From assembly GCA_036788215.1 (NCBI GenBank), contig DAIQNV010000005.1, positions 9,785-73,784 of the forward strand: 64,000 nt of DNA, written 5' to 3'. Made by a program: the position numbers and the translations under genes. Numbering within the stretch: position 1 is the stretch's first letter; every line of letters begins with the position of its first letter. The notes beneath the pieces are model-generated. The model saw only the letters and a program-made list of their open reading frames with translations, searched no databases and was not told where the DNA came from. Source of the stretch: DAIQNV01 sp036788215 (GTDB taxonomy: Bacteria; Planctomycetota; Phycisphaerae; Phycisphaerales; UBA1924). This document shows positions 42,514 to 50,381 of the stretch, one piece after another.

Positions 42514-45050
42514 GCCTTGTCCCCCCTGCCGACGACATCCTCGAAGTTCGCCGCGTCGGGCTTCGGGGAGGTCCCCGCCGGCGTCACCTCACCCCGGCGG
42601 AGCCTCAGGAGGGTGTACACGCCGAGCGCCGCGATGCCGAGCACCGCGATCTCGCCCATCGTGTCCATCCCGCGGAAGTCCACCAGGATCACGTTCACCA
42701 CGTTCCGCCCGTACGCCTCGGTGTAGGCGTTCTCGCCCATCCACTTCGAGATGCGCTCGAAGGGCACCTCTTCGCCCGCCGCCAGCAGCACGACCAGCGC
42801 CGCCGCCGTTCCGAAGGCGAGCGCCGTCGCGGCGTCGGCCAGGCGCATCGCGCCCGAGCTGTACATGTTGAACCGGGGCAGGTGGTAGACAACGAGCACG
42901 AAGATGACGACCGTCAGCGTCTCGATGGAGAACTGGGTCATCGCGATGTCGGGGATGCCCAGGAGGACAAAGATCAGCGCCACCCCGTAGCCCACCACGC
43001 CCAGCGCCGCCACCGTCGCGAGGCGCGAGCGGTACTGCGTGCAGATGATCGCCGCCACGCCGGTGATGCCCAGCAGCACGAACTCGAGGAACGCGAAGTC
43101 GTTCGTCGCCACGCCCTCGAGGCTGAAGTGCCCCTCGCTCCACGCCCGCCACAGCGTCGCCCCCAGCAGCACCGTCGTCGCCAGGAGCGTCACCTTGATG
43201 TACACGCGCAGCAGGCCGTTCTGCAGCATCCGCGTCTGCCAGTCCGCGAACGACATCGTCCCCGCGAACAGGCGCTCGTAGTTCCGCTCCGGGCCGATCG
43301 GGTGGATCAGCCCCGTCACCCGCAGGCAGCCCGCCCGCCACCACGCGCGGTTCGCGTAGAGCGCTGCGCCCAGGCCCAGCGCCAGGAGGCTCAGCCAGAA
43401 GGCCAGCGCCGACGGATCGAACACATCGAGGATGCCGAGGTGCACGCCCCCGTGATCGCCCGTCTTGCCGGCGCCCGCCGGGGCGTCACCGCCCTCCGCC
43501 GCCAGCGTCACGACGCCCGAGCCCGCCAGGGCCTGCTCCCCGTACCCCTCCGCGTGCTGGGCCGCGCCCGCGACGCTCGTCACTGCCGAACCCACCAGGT
43601 CGTTGGGGAAGAGCCCGGGCGTCCAGGGCAGCATCAGCGTCAGGCCCGCCAGCACCGCGGGGCCCAGGCGCATCAGCCAGCCCGGCTCGTGCCCGTGCAC
43701 CTCTTCCGCTTCGGGCGACTTCGGGCTGAAGAAGGGCCGCCACCCCACCATCAGGCTGACCATCACGGTGAGCGCCGCGGAGATGAACACCGCAGCGGTC
43801 ACCAGGCCCGCGTACCCCTCGCCGATGCCCATCGGGTGCCCCGAGGCCTTCAGCGTGTATTCCTTGCCCACGAAGCCCATCAGCGGGGGGAAGCCCGCCA
43901 TGCTCAGCCCGCCCACCAGCCCGCAGACCGCCGTCAGCTTCATGCTGTCGAACAGGCCCCCGAGCTTCTCGACATCCTTCACGCCCGTCTCGTGCGTCAC
44001 CGTGCCCGCCACGAGGAACAGGCAGGCCTTGAACAGGGCGTGCGCGAAGAGGTACGACACGCCCGCGACCGCCGCGTAGCGACCGTACTCCCCGTCGCTG
44101 CTCGACAGCCCGGTGAACAGCACCATGATCCCAAGGCTCGACACCGTCGAGTACGCCAGGACCTTCTTGAACTGCGTCTCCCGCGTCGCGAGGAGCGCCC
44201 CCACCACCATCGTGGTCCCGCCGAAGCCCGCCAGCGTCCAGCTCCAGAGGGGATCGTCCAGCACCGCGGGGTTCAGCCTCATCACGAGGTAGACGCCCGC
44301 CTTCACCATCGTCGAGCTGTGCAGGTACGCCGAGACCGGCGTCGGTGCCGCCATCGCGTTGGGCAGCCAAAAGTGGAACGGGAACTGCGCGCTCTTCGTC
44401 ACCGCCGCCGCGACCAGGCAGGCCATCGCCGCGGGCCACAGGTGATGCTCCGTGAGCCCCTCGGTCGCCAAGATCGCGCTGAGGTTCCACTCTCCGCCCG
44501 CCATGATCGCGAGCAGGATCACCCCCGCCATCAGCGAGAGCCCGCCGATCCCCGTGATCACCAGCGCCTGCAGCGCGCTCTTCCGCGCCTCGGGCTTGGC
44601 GTGGTCGAAGCCGATCAGGAGGTAACTGGTGATGCTCGTCAGCTCCCAGAACACGAAGAGCAGCAGCACGTTGTCCGCGGTCACCAGCCCCAGCATGCTC
44701 ATCATGAACGCGAGCAGGTAGCTGTAGAAACGCCCCTGAAGCGGGTGCCCCTTCAGGTACCCGCTCGCGTACAGAACGATCAGCGTCCCGATGCCCGAGA
44801 TCAGCAGCCCGAACAGCAACGCCAGCCCGTCGAGCTGGAACGAAAGCTCCATCCCCAGCCCGGGCACCCACTCCACGCTCTGTGTCACCGCCACGCCCGA
44901 CGCGACCGTCCCCAGCTGCGTCGAGAGCCACGCGAACACGCCCGCCGGGCCCGCCGCCAGCACCACCCCGGCCCAGCGACCGAGCGCCCGCTGCACGAAC
45001 GGGGCAACGATCGAGAGAGCCGCAAGTACGATCACCGAGCCCAGCAGCAC
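42510..45050 (-). CDS. mrpA: Na+/H+ antiporter subunit MrpA (MnhA)
   Basis: An 846-residue NuoL-type subunit with the fused C-terminal MrpA-specific domain. Conserved: VTADNVLLLFVFWELTSITS (TM5 Glu), TKSAQFPFHFWLPNAMAAPT (TM7), YLHSSTMVKAGVYLVMRL and FAHALFKACLFLVAG. The C-terminal part has PDIAMTQFSIETLTVVIFVL and VNVILVDFRGMDTMGEI, equivalents of NuoJ-like sequence. It pumps Na+ out against H+ with MrpD. The GTG at 45050 is chosen since gggagg lies seven bases upstream; a GTG at 45065 is in frame. A His/Gly-rich insert (about 490-560) is unusual. The region 45051-45277 to the divergent gene should hold the operon promoter. Confidence 0.95.
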   Translation of the reverse strand: MLLGSVIVLAALSIVAPFVQRALGRWAGVVLAAGPAGVFAWLSTQLGTVASGVAVTQSVEWVPGLGMELSFQLDGLALLFGLLISGIGTLIVLYASGYLKGHPLQGRFYSYLLAFMMSMLGLVTADNVLLLFVFWELTSITSYLLIGFDHAKPEARKSALQALVITGIGGLSLMAGVILLAIMAGGEWNLSAILATEGLTEHHLWPAAMACLVAAAVTKSAQFPFHFWLPNAMAAPTPVSAYLHSSTMVKAGVYLVMRLNPAVLDDPLWSWTLAGFGGTTMVVGALLATRETQFKKVLAYSTVSSLGIMVLFTGLSSSDGEYGRYAAVAGVSYLFAHALFKACLFLVAGTVTHETGVKDVEKLGGLFDSMKLTAVCGLVGGLSMAGFPPLMGFVGKEYTLKASGHPMGIGEGYAGLVTAAVFISAALTVMVSLMVGWRPFFSPKSPEAEEVHGHEPGWLMRLGPAVLAGLTLMLPWTPGLFPNDLVGSAVTSVAGAAQHAEGYGEQALAGSGVVTLAAEGGDAPAGAGKTGDHGGVHLGILDVFDPSALAFWLSLLALGLGAALYANRAWWRAGCLRVTGLIHPIGPERNYERLFAGTMSFADWQTRMLQNGLLRVYIKVTLLATTVLLGATLWRAWSEGHFSLEGVATNDFAFLEFVLLGITGVAAIICTQYRSRLATVAALGVVGYGVALIFVLLGIPDIAMTQFSIETLTVVIFVLVVYHLPRFNMYSSGAMRLADAATALAFGTAAALVVLLAAGEEVPFERISKWMGENAYTEAYGRNVVNVILVDFRGMDTMGEIAVLGIAALGVYTLLRLRRGEVTPAGTSPKPDAANFEDVVGRGDKA

Positions 45051-45277
45051 TGCCCGACCTCCCACGCCCCACGGGCGCTGCCGCGGGCCACTTTGGCCTC
45101 GTCTTGCCGCCGCGTCCCCCGCACACCGGGGATCCGCGGGATATTCTCGGACGGCACACCCTCCGCGGGCGCGACTGTAGCGCCCCTATCGATCGGACCG
45201 ACGTCTTCCTTCAACGCAATCGGCGCGCACCCCAGGAGTTACATAAGGATGGGGATATCCGACAGATCGATCACACC

Positions 45278-45928
45278 ATGAACCCGCCTGCTCCGGGCAG
45301 CGCGCCCGACCAACACGACGCCGACCCCCTCGACCTCGAGCGGATCCTGGTCGGCGCCTTCGACACGCTGGTCCGGGGCAAACAGGACCGCCGGCACCCC
45401 TATCACCAGCCGGTGCTCGCGACCACTGATACCGAGGGCTTTCCCGATGCGCGGACGGTCGTGCTCCGCGCCGTCGACCCCGACGCCTCGACGCTGCGCT
45501 GCCACACCGACGCCCGCTCGCCCAAGCTGGCCCACCTCCTCCGCACGCCCCGCGCCGCGTGGCTCTTCTATGACCCAAGGGCCCGCGTCCAGCTCCGCAT
45601 CACAGGCGAGACCCACGCCCTCACCGAGGGGCCCGAGGTCGACAGCGCCTGGGCCGACACCCGCCTGTTCTCCAGGCGCTGCTACCTCGCGCCCCACGCC
45701 CCGGGCTCCCCTGCGGAGAGCGCCGCCGGGCCCGACCCGAACCTGCCCGACGACCTGGTCGAACACAACCCCGATCCCGTCCGGGCCGAACTGGGCCGCC
45801 GGCACTTCGCGATCATCGTCACCCGCATCCACACCATCGACTGGCTGCGCCTCGGCGCAAAGGGCCACGCCCGCGCCCGCTTCACCCGCGCGGGTGTTGG
45901 CTGGGAAAAGCACTGGATACGCCCGTGA
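45278..45928 (+). CDS. Pyridoxamine 5'-phosphate oxidase-related flavoprotein
   Basis: A 216-residue protein of the split-barrel flavin-binding fold. Diagnostic segments are TLVRGKQDRRHPYHQPVLAT, FPDARTVVLRAVD (FMN-phosphate-binding Arg-Thr-Val), SPKLAHLLRTPRAAWLFYDP and VQLRITGETH. This matches the Pyridox_oxase_2 (Alr4036-like) group more than true PdxH, so a general FMN or F420 oxidoreductase is likely and the substrate is not assignable. The ATG at 45278 follows a taagga-containing leader. It is divergent from the mrp operon. Confidence 0.8.
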   Translation: MNPPAPGSAPDQHDADPLDLERILVGAFDTLVRGKQDRRHPYHQPVLATTDTEGFPDARTVVLRAVDPDASTLRCHTDARSPKLAHLLRTPRAAWLFYDPRARVQLRITGETHALTEGPEVDSAWADTRLFSRRCYLAPHAPGSPAESAAGPDPNLPDDLVEHNPDPVRAELGRRHFAIIVTRIHTIDWLRLGAKGHARARFTRAGVGWEKHWIRP

Positions 45929-45980
45929 CTGTGCGGGGCCTCGAGCCGACACGGATCGTCCGATCCTGTATGTTTGTTCC

Positions 45981-47162
45981 ATGCGCATGCACACAACCTT
46001 GCTGGGTGCCCTGGCCCTCCTCTCTCCGACCGCACTCGCGGATCTTGATCTCCAAATGTCCGCCCTGCACTTCGCCCGGGCCCAGCCCGCGCCGGACGAT
46101 TCCGCGCAGGACATCTATGACGATGCGTCCGCGACCACGCCCCTGACCTGGGATGCCGCCAGCCTCCGCTTCGACGGGCTCATCCAGACCCGCTACCAGG
46201 CCAACATCACCAACGGACAGCCCACCGACGGGTACACCGGCGGGTTCGAGAACCCCCGCATCCGCCTCCGCACACGCTGGAACCCCACCGAGCGGTTCCA
46301 GGCCCAGATCCAGCTCGACGCCGGCAGCGGCACCACCGAGGTCACGCTCCTCGACATGCTCGCGGAGTACCAGATCGCCGATGGCGTCTCCGTCCGCTTC
46401 GGACAGGGACGCATCTACTACTCACGCGAGTACTCCGTCGGCATCGCCCGCCAACTCGGCATGGACCGCACCGTCGTCGACCGCGCCCTGGGCGTCCGAC
46501 GCGGCGAGTTCATCAACCTCCGCCTCCATGGGGACCGCACGCGCTTCGAGTTCTTCATCGCCGATGGCGTCGGCTCGCAAAGCACGCCCTTCAACAGCCC
46601 CGCGGAGGCCAATGTCAGCCTCATCGCACGCGCCGAGCACCTTCTTATGGGGGACAGCTTCCGACCGTTCCGCGACTTCTCGGGCCAACCGGGCACGCCC
46701 GACAGCCTCATGGCCGGTTTCGCCATCAACTACGAGGACGATGCCAGCGGGCGCCCCGACATCATCCGTGTCACGGGCGACCTCAGCTTCGAAACCGACG
46801 GCGCCAACCTCTTCGGTGCCTTCCACGTCGTGAACGATCGCACCACTCCGGGCGAACCCACCGACCTGGGCTTCATCCTCCAGGGTGGGCACTTCGTCTC
46901 CGAGAAGACCGAGCTCTTCGCCCGATGGTCGGTCCTCGTGCCCGACGGGGACCGCGCCCTCGATGGCGACTTCCACGAGTTCACCCTCGGGCTCAACCAC
47001 TTCTTCATCCCCGAGAGCCACGCCCTCAAGCTCACCCTCGAGCTCATCGCCTACCCCTACGACCAGGACGACTCCATCGTTTCCCCGTCCGCCCGCGTCG
47101 CGCTGATCTCCTCCACCGACGCCCAGTACGCAGCCCGGGCCCAATTTCAGCTCGCCTTCTGA
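45981..47162 (+). CDS. Porin, phosphate-selective O/P-like (paralogue 1)
   Basis: A 393-residue outer-membrane barrel with a signal peptide (MRMHTTLLGALALLSPTALA). It contains alternating strands and family phrases such as SLRFDGLIQTRYQANIT, RFGQGRIYYSREYSVG, ELFARWSVLVPDGDRA and HEFTLGLNHFFIPESHALKL, and ends AQFQLAF. It is closely related to the next gene (shared layout from TDGQPTD-type loops to the HxFTxGxNHF block), so the pair arose by duplication. It probably forms a diffusion channel. The start ATG at 45981 has no clear ribosome binding site. Confidence 0.82.
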   Translation: MRMHTTLLGALALLSPTALADLDLQMSALHFARAQPAPDDSAQDIYDDASATTPLTWDAASLRFDGLIQTRYQANITNGQPTDGYTGGFENPRIRLRTRWNPTERFQAQIQLDAGSGTTEVTLLDMLAEYQIADGVSVRFGQGRIYYSREYSVGIARQLGMDRTVVDRALGVRRGEFINLRLHGDRTRFEFFIADGVGSQSTPFNSPAEANVSLIARAEHLLMGDSFRPFRDFSGQPGTPDSLMAGFAINYEDDASGRPDIIRVTGDLSFETDGANLFGAFHVVNDRTTPGEPTDLGFILQGGHFVSEKTELFARWSVLVPDGDRALDGDFHEFTLGLNHFFIPESHALKLTLELIAYPYDQDDSIVSPSARVALISSTDAQYAARAQFQLAF

Positions 47163-47403
47163 TGCAACAGGACCAGTTGCTCGGGTTATGCATCACCCCA
47201 TAGAGGTGACTTGCCATTCCGGACGCTGAGGTCAGTACCGCCTATCGACCCATTTGACCTCATTCCAAGCCGCACGGCGGTCCCTGCGCGCCGACTCACC
47301 GCCCGGCCGCCGCGCACAGGGCGCGAGCCCGCCAGTTCGCACAGCCGCTCGTGCCGGGGTGTTGCCCGCTGCGCGATCGGTCCGCACGGAATCGGAGTCG
47401 CGC

Positions 47404-48645
47404 ATGAACAGCCCGCTCACCCTTGTCGCGCTCACCGCTCTCGCCGCGGGCGCCCCCGCCCACGCGCAGAGCCCAGCCGGGGCGCCGACACCGCGCCTGG
47501 ATACCAGTCCCCGTCTCGCGATGGCCGACGCCGCGACGCTCGCAGCGGAGAACAACGCCTCCGAGCAGCTCCGTCTCGCCCGCCAGAGCGAGGTGGAGGC
47601 CGCGAAGCTCCGCGTGCAGAGCCCCCTCACGGAGGGCTGGGACGAGTCGAAGCTCGATATCGCGGGCACCCTGCAGACGCTCTTTCAGGCCAACCACACC
47701 GACGGGCAGCCCACCGACGCGACCACCACGGGGTTCGAGTCCATCCGGGCCCGCCTCGTCTTCGACTTCAAGCCCACGGAGAGGGTCCGCACCGCGGTCC
47801 AGTTCGACGCCAGTTCCGAGACCTTCAAGCTCCTCGACGCGTGGATGGACCTGACGCTCGCCGAGGGCGTCATGCTCCGCATCGGTCAGCAGCGACTGCC
47901 CTTCTCCCGCGAGTTCATGGCCTCCATCTTCTGCCAGCAGGGCGTCGACCGCTCCATCGTCAACAAGACCTTCACCGCCGACCGCGCCCAGATGATCCAC
48001 CTCCAGGTCACCAGGGAATCCTCGCGCTTGCACCTGGCCTTCTCCGACGGCGCCAACTCCAAGAACACCACATTCAACAGCGCCGCCGAAGCCAACTACG
48101 GGCTCACCGCGCGGTACGAGCACCTCCTCATCGGCAACTCCTTCAAGCAGTTCAGCGACTTCAGCAGCTGGGTCGGCAACGAGGACGCCCTGCTGGTCGG
48201 CGCCGCGGTCCACTTCGATGACGACCAGGCGGGGCGCGATGACCTCCTCCGCGTCACCGCCGATGTCAGCTACGAGACCAGCGGCGCCAACATCCACGCC
48301 GCCTTCTACCTCAACCACGCCACCTCGGGCAGCACCACGCCCACCGACTATGGCTTCGTCCTCCAGGGCGGCTACTTCTTCAGCGAAAGCACCGAGGCCT
48401 ACGCGCGCTACGGCGTCATCATCCCCGACTCCGACCGCAACAACGACGACGTCTTCCACGACTTCACCGTCGGCGTCAACCATTTCCTCGTCCCCGAAAG
48501 CCACGCCTTCCGCATCGTCGGGGAACTCAGCTACTTCCCCACCGGCCAGTCGGACAGCATCGCCCCCGCCAGCGCCCGCCAGGGCGTCCTCGCCTCGGAT
48601 GACAGCCAGTGGAACGCACGGGTCATGGTCCAGATCCTTTTCTGA
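47404..48645 (+). CDS. Porin, phosphate-selective O/P-like (paralogue 2)
   Basis: A 413-residue barrel protein with a signal peptide (1-22, ending AHAQ) and an N-terminal helical segment (ADAATLAAENNASEQLRLAR) that may form a periplasmic coiled coil. Barrel phrases parallel the upstream paralogue: TLQTLFQANHTDGQPTD, RIGQQRLPFSREFMAS, DFTVGVNHFLVPESHAFRI. It ends VMVQILF. The 241-nt spacer from the first porin contains an interrupted palindrome tgatgca...tgcatca (47160-47195) just after that stop. Both porins are expected in the outer membrane. Confidence 0.85.
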   Translation: MNSPLTLVALTALAAGAPAHAQSPAGAPTPRLDTSPRLAMADAATLAAENNASEQLRLARQSEVEAAKLRVQSPLTEGWDESKLDIAGTLQTLFQANHTDGQPTDATTTGFESIRARLVFDFKPTERVRTAVQFDASSETFKLLDAWMDLTLAEGVMLRIGQQRLPFSREFMASIFCQQGVDRSIVNKTFTADRAQMIHLQVTRESSRLHLAFSDGANSKNTTFNSAAEANYGLTARYEHLLIGNSFKQFSDFSSWVGNEDALLVGAAVHFDDDQAGRDDLLRVTADVSYETSGANIHAAFYLNHATSGSTTPTDYGFVLQGGYFFSESTEAYARYGVIIPDSDRNNDDVFHDFTVGVNHFLVPESHAFRIVGELSYFPTGQSDSIAPASARQGVLASDDSQWNARVMVQILF

Positions 48646-48707
48646 CACCGACCCGAACGCCCCGACCGACCCACATCCGGACGCCCCCGGCCCGCGAATC
48701 CTCGCCC

Positions 48708-50381
48708 ATGGCCGGGGGTGTTCTCGCGCAAGGTGTCCACGTGGTCTGGTTCAAGCGCGACCTGCGCCTCCACGACCATGCGTGCCTCGCCCGCGCCGCG
48801 AGCACGGGCGAGCCCGTCCTCTGTCTCTACGCCCACGAGCCCGAACTGCTGACCAGCCCCGAGTGGGACCCCTCCCACTCCGCCTTCATCCGGGCTTGCC
48901 TGGTCGACCTCGACGCCGCCCTCCGCGCCCGGGGCTCCCACCTGCTCACCCGCGTCGCCGACTTCCCGCAGGTCCTGGACAGGCTCGCCCGCGTACTCGC
49001 CCCGCACCGGATTGCGCACCTCTGGAGCCACGAGGAAACCGGCAACGCCCTCACCTTCGAGCGCGACAAGCGCGTCAAAGGGTGGTGCGCCGCGAACGCG
49101 GTCCCCTGGACCGAACTCCCGAACCACGGGGTCATCCGCCCCCTGAGGTCCCGCGAGGGCTGGGCGGCGCGCTGGGCGAAGCGCATGAACGAGCCCGAGA
49201 CGCCCGCGCCCGCCCGCATCCGCTGCGTCTCCACCGTCGCGCCCGGGCTCGACTTCGGCTCGATCCCGACCAACCCCGACTTGGGCCTGCCCGAGACAAC
49301 CAAGACCATCCAGCCCGGGGGCGAAGGCGAGGCCCGACGCGTCCTCGACTCCTTTCTCGCCGTCCGAGGCCAGAACTACCGGGCCGACATGGCCAGCCCC
49401 ATCACGGGCCACGCGGGCTGCAGCCGCCTGAGCGCCCACCTCGCCTGGGGCTCCATCTCCATCCGCACCGTCCACCACGCCCAGCAGCACGCCCTCGCCC
49501 GCGCATCGGACCTGCCCCGGGGCGAGACCCGCAAGCGATGGGTCGACTCCCTCCGCAGCTTCCAGGGCCGCCTGCGTTGGCACTGCCACTTCATCCAGAA
49601 GCTCGAGGACGAGCCCGCCATCGAGTTCCGCAACATGCACCGCGCCTACGACCACCTCCGCACCGAGGACGAATCGCTCTGGTCCGACGAAGAACGCCTC
49701 CGCTTCCACGCCTGGGCGACCGGGCGCACCGGATACCCCTTCGTCGACGCCTGCATGCGGGCCCTGCACGCCGAGGGGTGGATGAACTTCCGCATGCGCT
49801 CCATGCTCGTCAGTTTCGCCAGCCACCACCTCTGGCTGCACTGGCGACCGACCGCGATCTTCCTCGCCCGCCACTTCCTCGACTTCGAGCCCGGCATCCA
49901 CTTCAGCCAGTTCCAGATGCAATCGGGCACCACGGGCATCAACACCGTCCGCATCTACAACCCCATCAAGCAGGGCAAGGACCAGGACCCCGCCGGCCTC
50001 TTCATCCGACGCTGGGTGCCCGAACTCCGGCACCTCCCGCCCGGCGACATCCACGAACCCTGGAAGCACCTCGCCCCCGCCGATCCCGGCTCCCTCTTCG
50101 CCCTCGATGACCCCGCACCAACACCCCCGGACTCGGGCGCCCTGGGCCCGGGCTCCCCCTACCCACCGCCCATCGTCGACCACGCGCAGGCGTACAAACA
50201 CGCCCAGCAACGCCTCTTCAGCGTCCGCAAGACCCCCGCCGCCCGCGCCGAGTCGAAGCGCGTCTACCTCAAGCATGGCTCCCGGCGCCGCCCCACCGAC
50301 CCGCCCTACCGCGGTGGCCCCGAGGACCGCAACCTGCCCGAAGCATCGACCCGACCCGCCCCGTCGAAGCCCCGGGCGTGA
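48708..50381 (+). CDS. Cryptochrome/photolyase family flavoprotein
   Basis: A 557-residue protein. The N-terminal alpha/beta photolyase domain starts VHVVWFKRDLRLHDHACLAR. The FAD-binding helical domain has GHAGCSRLSAHLAWGSISIR, FQGRLRWHCHFIQKLEDEP, WMNFRMRSMLVSFASHHLW and IHFSQFQMQSGTTGINTVRI. It is class I-like; the WHCHFIQKLEDEP motif belongs to a bacterial photolyase/cryptochrome branch whose lesion specificity is not clear to me. A Pro-rich C-terminal tail of about 90 residues is extra. The ATG at 48708 starts just before the fold. Its stop overlaps the GTG of the next photolyase gene by 4 nt. Confidence 0.85.
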   Translation: MAGGVLAQGVHVVWFKRDLRLHDHACLARAASTGEPVLCLYAHEPELLTSPEWDPSHSAFIRACLVDLDAALRARGSHLLTRVADFPQVLDRLARVLAPHRIAHLWSHEETGNALTFERDKRVKGWCAANAVPWTELPNHGVIRPLRSREGWAARWAKRMNEPETPAPARIRCVSTVAPGLDFGSIPTNPDLGLPETTKTIQPGGEGEARRVLDSFLAVRGQNYRADMASPITGHAGCSRLSAHLAWGSISIRTVHHAQQHALARASDLPRGETRKRWVDSLRSFQGRLRWHCHFIQKLEDEPAIEFRNMHRAYDHLRTEDESLWSDEERLRFHAWATGRTGYPFVDACMRALHAEGWMNFRMRSMLVSFASHHLWLHWRPTAIFLARHFLDFEPGIHFSQFQMQSGTTGINTVRIYNPIKQGKDQDPAGLFIRRWVPELRHLPPGDIHEPWKHLAPADPGSLFALDDPAPTPPDSGALGPGSPYPPPIVDHAQAYKHAQQRLFSVRKTPAARAESKRVYLKHGSRRRPTDPPYRGGPEDRNLPEASTRPAPSKPRA